The position numbers and the translations under genes are program-made. Of a stretch of 26,674 nt of DNA, positions 14,433 to 22,997 are shown piece after piece; the stretch's first letter is position 1, and the number at the start of each line of letters is the position of its first letter. This DNA comes from Cyanobacteria bacterium UBA4641 (lineage in GTDB: Bacteria > Cyanobacteriota > Vampirovibrionia > Gastranaerophilales > Gastranaerophilaceae). The stretch spans positions 1,287 through 27,960 of the forward strand of contig DHMN01000084.1 of assembly GCA_002405805.1 (NCBI GenBank), read 5' to 3'. The notes below the pieces were generated by a model, which was not told where the DNA came from, made no database searches, and saw only the letters and a list, made by a program, of their open reading frames with translations.

Positions 14433-15566
14433 ATGAAAAAAGTCTTATTAGATATTAGTGTATTGGGAATAGGTTATAAACATGAAGAACATAGAACTGG
14501 TGTTTATCGTGTGTGTGAAAAAACACTTGAAGCATTAATCAATAATAACAACTATGATGTTTATTTTACATCATTCCTTCAAAATGATACTGATTGTATT
14601 GAATACTTAAATTCAAGAAATGATAAATTGTCTTCAAAATTTGTTGCAACTAAGAAATATAAACTTATAAACATATTATCATATCTGTTTTCTAATAAAT
14701 ACGACGTTATATTTAGTCCATATGTTCAAATTCCAAAACAGTATAGGTTTAATTTATTTTCCAAGAAATATATAATATTATATGATTTAATTCAAGTTTT
14801 GAAGAGAGAATGGGTTAGGGTAGAAGATTTTAAAAATTATACTAGGTTCTTAAAATCTCTTAATAAAAAAGATAATCTTTTGTGTATTTCCGAATATACA
14901 AAAAAGGATTTGTTAAAATATGGTGTAAAATGCAATCCTAAAAAAGTTACAACTATTCCACTAGGGGTAGATAATCGGTATAAGTCAACATATACGAAGG
15001 AAGAGGTCGAAACTGTACGAAAAAAGTATGGTATTGGCGATAAAAAATATTTCTTTTCTGTTTCAAGTATGAATCCCAGAAAAAATTTCCGACATACGGT
15101 TGAAGGATTTATTAAATTTATTGAAAATTACAATATTACAGATGTATCTTTGGTTTTGGGTGGACCTAAAGGTTGGGGAAATTTATTTGAAGGAATAGAT
15201 TTGAATAAATACAAAAATCAGATTGTTTTAACAGGGTTTGTTGATGAAAAAGATTTGCCATTGTTGTATTCTGGAGCCATTGGTTCTGTATATCTTTCTT
15301 TATATGAAGGCTTTGGGCTTCCACCATTAGAGTCCATTTATTGTAATACCCCTGTTATTGCTTCTAATACAACTTCTATTCCTGAAGTTGTGGGGGGGGC
15401 AGGTTTATTGATAGACCCTTCAAATATAGAACAGTTAGTTGATGCATATAAAACAATATATGAAGAAAAGTTTAATATAAAAACATTTCAAATAGAAGCA
15501 AAAAAGCAAATTCAAAAATATAATTGGAAAAATTTTCAAGAAAAACTTTATGAGGTATTAAATTAA
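14433..15566 (+). CDS. family 4 glycosyltransferase with a G8 tract
   Basis: The 377-residue GT-B enzyme has a C-terminal nucleotide-binding domain with FFSVSSMNPRKNFRHTVEGF, VLTGFVDEKDLPLLY, the E-x7-E motif EGFGLPPLE (about 292-300) and TSIPEVVGGAGLLIDP. These are features of retaining GT4 enzymes that add mannose or related sugars from nucleotide donors. A run of eight G residues (15392-15399) encodes part of VVGGA near residue 320. A one-base slip there would frameshift the last ~55 residues, a possible on/off switch. It follows the fusion gene after three bases, and its stop abuts the next ATG (TAAATG). Confidence 0.92.
   Translation: MKKVLLDISVLGIGYKHEEHRTGVYRVCEKTLEALINNNNYDVYFTSFLQNDTDCIEYLNSRNDKLSSKFVATKKYKLINILSYLFSNKYDVIFSPYVQIPKQYRFNLFSKKYIILYDLIQVLKREWVRVEDFKNYTRFLKSLNKKDNLLCISEYTKKDLLKYGVKCNPKKVTTIPLGVDNRYKSTYTKEEVETVRKKYGIGDKKYFFSVSSMNPRKNFRHTVEGFIKFIENYNITDVSLVLGGPKGWGNLFEGIDLNKYKNQIVLTGFVDEKDLPLLYSGAIGSVYLSLYEGFGLPPLESIYCNTPVIASNTTSIPEVVGGAGLLIDPSNIEQLVDAYKTIYEEKFNIKTFQIEAKKQIQKYNWKNFQEKLYEVLN
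15392..15399 (+). repeat. G8 homopolymer inside a glycosyltransferase gene
   Basis: Eight consecutive G residues occur in an otherwise AT-rich gene. The tract falls in the conserved E-V-V-G-G-A segment, so the amino acids explain some of the G content, but Gly codons elsewhere in these genes are mostly GGT or GGA. Runs of this kind are contingency loci in Campylobacter and Helicobacter glycan genes. Confidence 0.9.
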
Positions 15567-16697
15567 ATGAGAATTGCATTTGTAGTACAACCAGATTGGC
15601 TAAATAAACATTTTGGGGTAAGGAATTTATTTATTTCTTGCGCAAAAATATTAGAAATAAATGGGCATGCTGTAGATTTTCTAGTAGAGCAACGGCATGC
15701 TACAGAGGTTCTGTGGTATAGGCAATTTGTTAGTGATTCATACTTAAAATCTAGCATTTTGACAACAACAATTGGAACTCAAAAAAGTTATAAAAAACTA
15801 ACGAAAAATAATAGAAATATTCCTAATATAAGTGTTCAGTTTCTAGGAAACAGTATTGATAATTTATATGACCATATTATTTTTACTAATCCTTGGCTTA
15901 TAAATGATATTTTAAACATTTCATCTAAAATTCCAAAATCACTAATATGTTATGATTGTATCGCAAATGAGTTAGCTTTGGTGGATAATTCAGTCATCCC
16001 TTGGGGGTATGCACATAACTCAGGGTATAAATATGCAAAAAATAATAATGTCACATTCCTATCTATATCTCAAAAAACTGACAACGAGATAGTAAAATAC
16101 TATGCCCCAGATAAGCATGATTTTTTACCGCCAGTTGTTACATATGCATTTATGGATATAAATGATACTATTATTCCAAAAGAAAATGCCGTTCTTCTAT
16201 CCGCTCCTTTTGATAAAAGAAAAGGGTTAAAAAATATTCCCAAAATTCTAAATGCTCTAAAAGATGACTTTGACACCTTATATATATATGGCACACCTAG
16301 ATGTGGAAAAAAATTATACAAGAAATTTTTTAAAGACTTAAAAGTAAAAAATATTATTCATTATAACAACATAACATCTGATGATTTAGTTGCTTTATAC
16401 AAAAAATGTAAGGTATTGTTATTCCCATCTTTAGAAGAAGGGCTTGGAATGCCTATTATTGAAGCTCAATTATGTGGTTGTCGAGTGGTTACTACAGATA
16501 AAAAGCCAATGAATGAGTTATTATGTGATGGTAATTATTTATTAACAGATGATTTTGAAAAAGATATAGTCAACATTAAAAGAATGCTGACTGAAAATGG
16601 GTTTAATTATAAAAATTTAGCAGATGAAGCAAAAACTAAATTTTCAATTGGAAAAGTTTATAAAGTTTTTGAAAAAATATTAGGTTTAAAGGAGTAA
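15567..16697 (+). CDS. family 4-like glycosyltransferase
   Basis: The 376-residue protein has a GT-B layout. The N-terminal half (MRIAFVVQPDWLNKHFGVRN) differs from the previous enzyme. The C-terminal half has VLLSAPFDKRKGLKNIPKIL, IIHYNNITSDDLVALYKKCK, VLLFPSLEEGLGMPIIEAQLCG (E-x7-E) and CRVVTTDKKPMNELL. The N-terminal half acts on the acceptor, which here is unknown. The ATG directly follows the upstream stop codon, and its ribosome binding site (TATGAGG) lies in the previous gene. It is two bases from the phosphomannomutase gene. It is not close enough to its neighbour to be a recent duplicate. Confidence 0.85.
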   Translation: MRIAFVVQPDWLNKHFGVRNLFISCAKILEINGHAVDFLVEQRHATEVLWYRQFVSDSYLKSSILTTTIGTQKSYKKLTKNNRNIPNISVQFLGNSIDNLYDHIIFTNPWLINDILNISSKIPKSLICYDCIANELALVDNSVIPWGYAHNSGYKYAKNNNVTFLSISQKTDNEIVKYYAPDKHDFLPPVVTYAFMDINDTIIPKENAVLLSAPFDKRKGLKNIPKILNALKDDFDTLYIYGTPRCGKKLYKKFFKDLKVKNIIHYNNITSDDLVALYKKCKVLLFPSLEEGLGMPIIEAQLCGCRVVTTDKKPMNELLCDGNYLLTDDFEKDIVNIKRMLTENGFNYKNLADEAKTKFSIGKVYKVFEKILGLKE

Positions 16698-16699
16698 TT

Positions 16700-17413
16700 A
16701 TGACAATATATGTATTTGATATGGATGGAACACTTACACCTGCAAGAAAACCTATGACGGATGATTTTGCAGAAAAATTCTTACCGTGGTTAAAGGAAAA
16801 TAAAGGTTTTATTGCTACAGGGTCAGACTTTGCTAAAGTTGAAGAGCAAATGCCAATTACGGTGATAAATGCATTTTCTGGCATTTATTGTGCTATGGGT
16901 AATGCTTTGTGGAAGAAAGGTGAATATGTTTATCTAAGAGATATTGAACCTGAACAAGAACTACTTAGAGATTTAGAAAATTTCAGAAAGATTACAAAGT
17001 ATCCATATGACTTATTTGACAACTATATAGAAAAACGTACAGGAGCTTTAAATTTCTGTGTAATAGGTCGAAATTGCCCATATCCCGAACGAGAAAAGTA
17101 TACAGCTTGGGATAATGAAAATCATGAAAGGTTAAGTATTCAACAATTTTTATCTCAAAAATATCCGGCTTATGATTTTTCTTTAGGTGGAAATATTTCA
17201 ATAGATATTGTTAAAAAAGGTTGTGGTAAGGGACAAATTGCAAAAGAACTTAGAAAAGAATATCCAACAGAGGCAATTGTGTTTTTGGGAGATAGAACCT
17301 TTGAGGGAGGAAATGATTATGAACTAGCTTGTGCATTGAGAGAATATGACAATACAAAAGTTGTTCAAGTCGAAAACCCAGATGACGTTTTAGGATACTT
17401 AAATATTAAATAG
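16700..17413 (+). CDS. phosphomannomutase of the eukaryotic (Sec53/PMM) HAD type
   Basis: The 237-residue protein matches the eukaryotic PMM family along its whole length: motif I VFDMDGTLTPARKPM (D7, D9), the cap-domain signature RTGALNFCVIGRNCPYPERE, FSLGGNISIDIVKKGCGKGQ, and motif IV IVFLGDRTFEGGNDYELA (about 195-206). It interconverts mannose-6-phosphate and mannose-1-phosphate by a HAD aspartyl-phosphate mechanism. Most bacteria use the unrelated alpha-phosphohexomutase ManB/AlgC instead. The next gene (ManC) needs its product, so the pathway role is secure. AAAGGAG at the end of the previous gene is its ribosome binding site. Confidence 0.88.
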   Translation: MTIYVFDMDGTLTPARKPMTDDFAEKFLPWLKENKGFIATGSDFAKVEEQMPITVINAFSGIYCAMGNALWKKGEYVYLRDIEPEQELLRDLENFRKITKYPYDLFDNYIEKRTGALNFCVIGRNCPYPEREKYTAWDNENHERLSIQQFLSQKYPAYDFSLGGNISIDIVKKGCGKGQIAKELRKEYPTEAIVFLGDRTFEGGNDYELACALREYDNTKVVQVENPDDVLGYLNIK

Positions 17414-17424
17414 GAGAGAAATAA

Positions 17425-18813
17425 ATGAAGAGTATAATATTAGCCGGTGGCAGTGGAAGTAGATTATGGCCATTATCAAGAGCAGAATATCCAAAGCAAT
17501 TGTTAAAATTTGACGACAAAGGTAGCCTGTTGCAAAAAACATTTAAAAGGCTTTGTACATATTCAAAGCCATCAGAAATTGTTACCGTAACCAATATAAA
17601 ACATTATTCAAATATAAAATTACAATTAAATAACATAGATAAATCTAATGTTGTGATAGGGGAGCCATTAGGAAAAAATACGGCTCCTGCTATTGCTGCA
17701 ACATTAGAATACTTCAAGCAAAATTCAAACGAAGATGATGTTGTATTAATCGTTCCAGCAGACCATTTGATAAATGATGTTGAAGGTTTTAATAAAACAG
17801 TTGCTGAAGGCAAAATATTAGCAGAGCAGGGGTATATTGTTACCTTTGGAATAAAACCAAACTATCCTGAAACTGGATATGGTTATATTAAAACAGAAAA
17901 AGAACTGTCTACTGGTTATAAAGTTGAAAAATTTGTTGAAAAACCAAACTTAGATACAGCTAAAAAATATGTTGCAAGTGGAGCTTATTATTGGAATGGT
18001 GGAATTTTTATGGGTAAAATATCCACTTTATTAGCAGAATTTCAAAAATATACACCTGAAATATTTTCTATATTAAACCAACTGGATTTTTCTAATAATA
18101 ATCAAATAGATTATTCTATTTATGAAAAAATGCCATCAATTTCTGTAGACTATGCAATTATGGAAAAATCTGACAAAATAGCTCTTGTCGAACTTCAATC
18201 AGATTGGAATGATTTAGGGTCTTGGCAATCTATATACAATGTGAAAACAAAAGATGAAAATGGAAATGTCATAACAGGTAAAGTTGTAGTAGATAACGTA
18301 AAAAATTCGTTGATATATTCTCAAAAAGAAATAGTTGCGGTAGCAGGATTGGAAGATGTTATTTTAGTAGAAACTGAAGATGCGATTATGGCTTGTAAGC
18401 TTGATGAATCTCAAAATGTGAAACATTTATACGAGAAATTAAAAGCAAAAGATTCTGACACAACTAAATTGCATAAAACAGTGTTTAGGCCTTGGGGGTA
18501 TTATACTTGTATGAATAGCGGAGAAGGTTATTTAACTAAAACTATTTGTGTTATGCCTAAACAAAAATTGTCAATTCAATCTCATAATCATAGGTCTGAA
18601 CATTGGGTTGTATTGGAAGGTACTGCATTAGTTCTTAAAGATGGGAAAGAATATAACGTGTATCAAGGAGACAGTATAGAAATTCCTGTAGGTTGTAAAC
18701 ACTCTTTACAGAATCCATATGAAAACGAATTAAAAATTATTGAAGTTCAAAAAGGAGATTATTTATCAGAAGATGACATAATTCGTTATGAGGACTGTTA
18801 TGGAAGAGTTTAA
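17425..18813 (+). CDS. manC: bifunctional mannose-6-phosphate isomerase / mannose-1-phosphate guanylyltransferase
   Basis: The 462-residue protein has the usual length and order. The N-terminal guanylyltransferase domain has LAGGSGSRLWPLSRAEYPKQ (7-26), NTAPAIAATLEYF, the metal site VPADHL, FVEKPNLDTAKKYV and WNGGIFM. A linker beta-helix follows, then the type II phosphomannose isomerase cupin from about 355: FRPWGYYT and QSHNHRSEHWVVLEGTA (about 384-400) with its zinc ligands. It turns fructose-6-phosphate into mannose-6-phosphate and mannose-1-phosphate plus GTP into GDP-mannose. With the PMM just upstream and Gmd it forms a complete cytosolic GDP-mannose/GDP-deoxymannose route within one operon. 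AGGAGAGA precedes the ATG. Confidence 0.97.
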   Translation: MKSIILAGGSGSRLWPLSRAEYPKQLLKFDDKGSLLQKTFKRLCTYSKPSEIVTVTNIKHYSNIKLQLNNIDKSNVVIGEPLGKNTAPAIAATLEYFKQNSNEDDVVLIVPADHLINDVEGFNKTVAEGKILAEQGYIVTFGIKPNYPETGYGYIKTEKELSTGYKVEKFVEKPNLDTAKKYVASGAYYWNGGIFMGKISTLLAEFQKYTPEIFSILNQLDFSNNNQIDYSIYEKMPSISVDYAIMEKSDKIALVELQSDWNDLGSWQSIYNVKTKDENGNVITGKVVVDNVKNSLIYSQKEIVAVAGLEDVILVETEDAIMACKLDESQNVKHLYEKLKAKDSDTTKLHKTVFRPWGYYTCMNSGEGYLTKTICVMPKQKLSIQSHNHRSEHWVVLEGTALVLKDGKEYNVYQGDSIEIPVGCKHSLQNPYENELKIIEVQKGDYLSEDDIIRYEDCYGRV

Positions 18814-18896
18814 ATTTATAATTTGTACTATTTCACAGTCAATCAAAAGTTTCATAAACTTTGTCAAACTATTACTCAAGGAGAAAAAGAGAAAAA

Positions 18897-20693
18897 ATGA
18901 TTAAAATAGAATCACTAAATAAATTAAAAGACTTCATAAAATCCCAACGCTTTATAATCAACTACAGTCGCATGTGGCCGTATGTTCGACCATTTTGGTT
19001 CAGAGCATTGTGCTCAATGCTTATATGTATTCCAATCGGTTCACTGGATGCGGTTATTGCACTAGCCCTAAAACCATATATGGACTTGGTAATGGTTGAA
19101 AAAAGCGTAACATCCCCTTGGTATATCCCACTTGGAATTGTCGCATTCACTTCTATTCAAGGTGGTTTGAAATACCTATCGGCATACCTTTCAACTTGGG
19201 TTGGTGGAAGTATTACAAATGGATTAAAGTTTGACTTGTTCAAAAAACTTTTGACTTTTGAGACTTCATTTTATGATAAACGCAATTCAGGTGATGTTGT
19301 ATTTCAGTTTAATAATATGGCAGATACCGCATGTTCAGGTCTTTTGGACAACTTGAGCGTGTTTACCCAAAGAATATTCTCATCAATTTCTTTGGTATGC
19401 GTTTTGTTCTATAACTCTTGGCAATTAGCCTTGATTGCTTGTGTTGTCTTGGCTTGCGCGTTTGCCCCTGTCGCAAAACTCCAAAAACGTATCAAAGAAG
19501 TTATGAATAAAACAGTTGTCGCAGATGCCGCGATTATTACAGAATATAATGAAGTTTTTGCAGGGAATAAAACAATCACGTCATATAACTTGCAAAATAA
19601 TGAAACCAATAAATTCAAATGGATTTTGAAAAATATCTTTAATTTAAGAATAAAAATGGTGCAAAAAACACAGTGGTTGTCGCCAATGATGCACGTAATT
19701 GTGTCTGTTGGTATCGCTGCTGCTATTGGTTATGGTTCACACTTGATTATGACAAATCAAATAACAAGTGGTAACTTTGTATCATTTATTACCGCGTTGA
19801 TTCTACTTTATACCCCTGTAAAAAATATCGGTAATAACTTAAATGCGGTACAGTTTTCATTCTTTGCAATTGAACAAATCTTTGACTTACTTGATGCTGA
19901 ACCAAGTATAAAAGATAAAGAGAATGCAAAAACTCTTGAGGGGCATCCGCAAAATATCCGCTTTGAAGATGTTTGCTTTGAATATGTAGAAAATACTCCT
20001 GTACTAAAACATATTAACCTTAATGTCGAAAAAGGCGAAACAATTGCATTTGTCGGAAATTCAGGCGGTGGTAAATCAACAATAGTCAGCTTAATCCCAC
20101 GTTTTTATGATGTTAAATCTGGCTCTATTACTATAGATGGTACAGATATTCGTGACTACACCTTAAAATCCCTAAGACAAAGTATAGCCGTGGTGTTTCA
20201 GGATAATTTCTTGTTCTCCGGCACAATTAAAGAAAATATTATGCTTGGAAATGAAAATGCAACGGATGAACAAATGCAAAAGGCTATTCAGATGGCATAT
20301 TTGGATGACTTCATTTCGACATTAAAAGATGGTGTTGATACCCAAATCGGCGAGAGAGGAATTTTGCTTTCAGGCGGTCAAAAACAACGTGTAGCAATCG
20401 CAAGAGCCTTTCTGAAAGATGCTCCGATTATTATTTTGGATGAGGCAACAAGTGCTTTGGATAATAAAGCCGAGGCAATTGTACAAAAAGCTATCGATAA
20501 CTTGATGCAGGATAAAACTGTATTTGTAATTGCCCATAGACTTTCAACAATCCGTAATGCAGATAAAATTGTTGTGATTAACCAAGGTGAAATCGCTGAA
20601 CAAGGCACGCATGACGAACTTCTACAAATCGAACACGGCGCATACAAAACCTTATACGATATGCAATTCAAAAAACAGGAAACTCAAGTTTAA
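18897..20693 (+). CDS. MsbA/PglK-like ABC exporter
   Basis: The protein is a half-transporter: six predicted membrane segments (about 33-60, 75-97, 158-175, 176-193, 264-285, 290-312) and a C-terminal ATPase with Walker A GNSGGGKST (387-395), Q-loop FQDNF, signature LSGGQ (491-495), Walker B IIILDEA (511-517) and switch H547. It should dimerise and flip a lipid or lipid-linked glycan across the inner membrane. I chose ATG 18897 (598 residues): an upstream in-frame TTG at 18861 would add a basic leader whose codons include the AAGGAG at 18878-18883. The spacing of 13 bases is long. It is last in the glycan operon, which has no Wzx or Wzm/Wzt, so it may export that operon's product. Confidence 0.9.
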   Translation: MIKIESLNKLKDFIKSQRFIINYSRMWPYVRPFWFRALCSMLICIPIGSLDAVIALALKPYMDLVMVEKSVTSPWYIPLGIVAFTSIQGGLKYLSAYLSTWVGGSITNGLKFDLFKKLLTFETSFYDKRNSGDVVFQFNNMADTACSGLLDNLSVFTQRIFSSISLVCVLFYNSWQLALIACVVLACAFAPVAKLQKRIKEVMNKTVVADAAIITEYNEVFAGNKTITSYNLQNNETNKFKWILKNIFNLRIKMVQKTQWLSPMMHVIVSVGIAAAIGYGSHLIMTNQITSGNFVSFITALILLYTPVKNIGNNLNAVQFSFFAIEQIFDLLDAEPSIKDKENAKTLEGHPQNIRFEDVCFEYVENTPVLKHINLNVEKGETIAFVGNSGGGKSTIVSLIPRFYDVKSGSITIDGTDIRDYTLKSLRQSIAVVFQDNFLFSGTIKENIMLGNENATDEQMQKAIQMAYLDDFISTLKDGVDTQIGERGILLSGGQKQRVAIARAFLKDAPIIILDEATSALDNKAEAIVQKAIDNLMQDKTVFVIAHRLSTIRNADKIVVINQGEIAEQGTHDELLQIEHGAYKTLYDMQFKKQETQV

Positions 20694-20710
20694 GTGTTGC
20701 TATGTGCTAA

Positions 20711-22027
20711 TTAGTAAGTGAAAGAATCTATATAGTAAGAGCCGTCACCCATCGGTGTAAGATAGGTGTCGGTGTATTTTGGTCTTCTTAATTCATCATT
20801 TTCTTCTTGTTGCAATTGGTTTTGGATTTCCAAATTTCGATTCATCCTTTGTAATTCTTCCAAACGCTTTTGTTCTGCCAGTTGACGGTTTCGTTCTTGT
20901 TGTTCAAGAATTAGTCGTTTAGTTATTTTTTCTTGTTCTAAAGTTACATGGTTTAGGCAATTTTTTAAATTGTTGCCACTATATCCTGCCGTGCAGGCAT
21001 GAATTTCGTTGTAAAAATCATTGAATCGTTCGTTTGATACACTTTTTGTCATAAGCTTTTCGTCAGCTTTTGCAATTGAGAACCAATTTGGAGCTTTGAA
21101 AAATCCTTGGATTGATTTTTTACAAATATTTTCGAGCTTTTCTTGTTCAAGTTTTGCGATTATGGTATTTAGCTGCCAAATTTCATTTTCATCATTTGTC
21201 TCACTTTTTGCAATGTTATAAAACTTGTATTTTGTATTGATGTCATTAGTAGATTCTGCAATATATCTGCTTGCTTGACCTTTTGATGGGTAGCTGTATG
21301 AAAATAATTCATAAGCAATTTTGTTGGCATCATTATTTTTATTTAATTTTGTATAAGCAAGATATTTGTTAAGTAAAGCAATTTTGTAAGACTCAATATC
21401 GTTTTTATCTATCTTATTAGCCTCAATAATCGCATTGTTGTAGTCTCCGATTTTGTAATAACAATCGGAAATAACTGCTCTAATTGAATCAGCGTCAGGC
21501 TTTTTCTGAATTATCGGAACTAATTTGTAAAGTGCTTTTTGATATTCATTGTTGTTGTAATATAAAACGCCGATTCTGTAGTCTAGCAAATCCTTGTTAA
21601 ATTCGTTACTTGTATCATTTTGTTTAATTGATTCCAAATAATTTATTGCATCTGTGTTTGCACATTTTTTATTGTAATATTGATAATATTTTAATAGAGT
21701 CGGAATGTAGGTATAATCTTTGCGGTAAGCTTTATCAAGTTTGTTTTTCTCCAAATATCCTTCTATTTTTTTGATGTTTTTGTATTCTAAAGATTTAGAT
21801 TTTGTCAAAGTTTTTTCGTCCGTCTTAGATAACGGTAAAAACTTCATATTGTATAAATTATCATCGTTAGTTTGTTCGATTTTGTAATAATCAAAATAAC
21901 ATGGACGTGATGTTGCAGTTTGTGCAAGTTGGATTTGTGAATTTTGTTCAACTGTTTCTAGCCCAAACACAGGAGCTATACTCAAAATAACAAATAAACT
22001 TAAACAAACACCTAAATATTTTTTCAT
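20711..22027 (-). CDS. secreted TPR-like protein with a C-terminal coiled coil
   Basis: The 438-residue product has a Sec signal peptide (MKKYLGVCLSLFVILSIAPV, cleavage near residue 22). Helical repeats of TPR type run from about 100 to 290; the clearest is YRIGVLYYNNNEYQKALYKL followed by AVISDCYYKIGDYNNAIIEA. A Glu/Gln/Arg-rich coiled coil follows (about 355-415; EQERNRQLAEQKRLEELQRM). The tail ends in a Tyr-rich segment (YLTPMGDGSYYIDSFTY). It is probably periplasmic or surface-associated and acts as an adaptor. AAAGGGA precedes the ATG, and a TTTACA-17-TAAGAT promoter lies just upstream. It converges on the exporter gene with a 17-bp gap. Confidence 0.8.
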   Translation of the reverse strand: MKKYLGVCLSLFVILSIAPVFGLETVEQNSQIQLAQTATSRPCYFDYYKIEQTNDDNLYNMKFLPLSKTDEKTLTKSKSLEYKNIKKIEGYLEKNKLDKAYRKDYTYIPTLLKYYQYYNKKCANTDAINYLESIKQNDTSNEFNKDLLDYRIGVLYYNNNEYQKALYKLVPIIQKKPDADSIRAVISDCYYKIGDYNNAIIEANKIDKNDIESYKIALLNKYLAYTKLNKNNDANKIAYELFSYSYPSKGQASRYIAESTNDINTKYKFYNIAKSETNDENEIWQLNTIIAKLEQEKLENICKKSIQGFFKAPNWFSIAKADEKLMTKSVSNERFNDFYNEIHACTAGYSGNNLKNCLNHVTLEQEKITKRLILEQQERNRQLAEQKRLEELQRMNRNLEIQNQLQQEENDELRRPKYTDTYLTPMGDGSYYIDSFTY

Positions 22028-22052
22028 TCTTAATCCCTTTCTAATTTTCCAA

Positions 22053-22081
22053 ATCTTAACATATTTTTAAGAATTTGTAAA
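22053..22081 (-). promoter_or_regulatory. promoter of the TPR-like protein gene
   Basis: On the minus strand, TTTACA (22081-22076), a 17-bp spacer and TAAGAT (22058-22053). The predicted start near 22046 leaves a short leader that contains the AAAGGGA site of the gene at 22027. Confidence 0.45.
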
Positions 22082-22136
22082 TCGTTTTTATGCTATATTT
22101 TACATAAAATATTGTGATATTGGAGGTTTAACGTCG

Positions 22137-22619
22137 ATGTTTATCCGAAAAGCAGATATAAATGAAGTTGATGAAATTTGTTATATTTATGAAAAGGCGC
22201 GTAAATTTATGGTTGAAGCCGGTAATCCGACCCAGTGGGCAAGCGGTTATCCAAAGCGCGAACTTGTAATTGATGATATTCAAAAAGGCGAATGTTATGT
22301 TTGTGTAGACGAAGATAAAATTGCCGCCGTGTTTAATTTCTTTGTTGGTAATGAACCGACTTATGATGTGATTTATGAGGGTAATTGGTTAAATAATGCA
22401 CCTTATGGGGTAGTACATAGAATTGCCGTGAATGTTCACCAAAAAGGTGTGGCATCTTTTTGTATAAACTGGTGCAAAAAGCAGTTTGCGAATTTGAAAA
22501 TTGACACACACAAAGATAATATCCCAATGCAAAAAACGATTTTGAAAAACGGTTTTGTATATTGCGGAATTATCAAAAAGCCTGACGGCAGCTCTCGCTT
22601 AGCTTATCAAATGGCATAA
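22137..22619 (+). CDS. GNAT-family N-acetyltransferase
   Basis: The 160-residue protein has standard GNAT length and order: FIRKADINEVDEICYIYEKA at the N-terminus, then VHRIAVNVHQKGVASFCINW, where Q-K-G-V-A is the acetyl-CoA loop of motif A, and IPMQKTILKNGFVYCGII, equivalent to the AxxLYekxGF motif. The WASGYP segment near residue 35 is common in a subgroup of uncharacterised bacterial GNATs. The substrate is unknown. GGAGG precedes the ATG by about ten bases. It stands alone between the secreted TPR gene (divergent) and the small helical protein. Confidence 0.88.
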   Translation: MFIRKADINEVDEICYIYEKARKFMVEAGNPTQWASGYPKRELVIDDIQKGECYVCVDEDKIAAVFNFFVGNEPTYDVIYEGNWLNNAPYGVVHRIAVNVHQKGVASFCINWCKKQFANLKIDTHKDNIPMQKTILKNGFVYCGIIKKPDGSSRLAYQMA

Positions 22620-22704
22620 TTTAAAAAGATTAGACTTTTTGCTAATGTAACTATCATTCAAACATTTTATGATGTCTTTGTAGGCTTATCGAAAGGAGTA
22701 AACA

Positions 22705-22947
22705 ATGACAGATAAAGATTTGAATGAAGAAAAGAATGAAACTTTGAAAGAAAAAATGCATAATGTTGCAGAAAATGTAAAAGAAAAAGCCGAACATTTG
22801 AAAGAAAATATGCATGATAACCTTGAAGAAGTAAAAACAAAAACTGAAATGATTAAGTGTGATTTGGAAGAAAAAGCGCACGATGTCAAAGAAAAAGTTG
22901 CAGAAAAGATAGAAGAATTTAAAGATAATAAAGAAGATAAAGAATAA
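22705..22947 (+). CDS. small LEA-like / amphipathic helix protein
   Basis: The 80-residue, highly charged protein is almost entirely Lys, Glu, Asp, Met, Val, Ala and His. Residues about 14-72 repeat an 11-residue amphipathic pattern (EKMHNVAENVK, EKAEHLKENMH, EKAHDVKEKVA), like group 3 LEA or apolipoprotein-type helices. It has no signal peptide and one cysteine (C52). Proteins of this kind are often stress-induced and protect membranes or proteins, but that is analogy. AAAGGAG precedes the ATG, and a strong terminator follows 13 bases after the stop, so it is the last or only gene of its transcript. Confidence 0.8.
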   Translation: MTDKDLNEEKNETLKEKMHNVAENVKEKAEHLKENMHDNLEEVKTKTEMIKCDLEEKAHDVKEKVAEKIEEFKDNKEDKE

Positions 22948-22960
22948 GTATTTTCTAATA

Positions 22961-22997
22961 AAAAGCAGAATTGAGAATTGTTTTCAGTTCTGCTTTT
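22961..22997 (+). terminator. Rho-independent terminator after the LEA-like gene
   Basis: AAAAGCAGAATTGA (22961-22974) and TCAGTTCTGCTTTT (22984-22997) form a 14-bp stem with one G-U pair and a nine-base loop. The descending arm ends in T4. The flanking A and T runs let it work on both strands. Confidence 0.85.

Noticed and set aside
18846..18862. Hairpin AAAGTTT-CAT-AAACTTT between manC and the exporter gene as a terminator
   Set aside because: It has only seven A/T-rich pairs and no T-run follows; at best a weak structure.
20378..20671. 97-codon minus-strand frame opposite the exporter ATPase
   Set aside because: It mirrors the conserved Walker B/signature region of the plus-strand gene and has no start signals.
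22623..22640. AAAAAG...CTTTTT hairpin after the GNAT gene as a terminator
   Set aside because: The six-pair stem is nearly all A-T and too weak to call.
22654..22889. Phe-rich open frames on the minus strand opposite the LEA-like gene
   Set aside because: Poly-Phe arises from the AAA/GAA codons of the real gene read backwards; the plus-strand frame has a good ribosome binding site and terminator.
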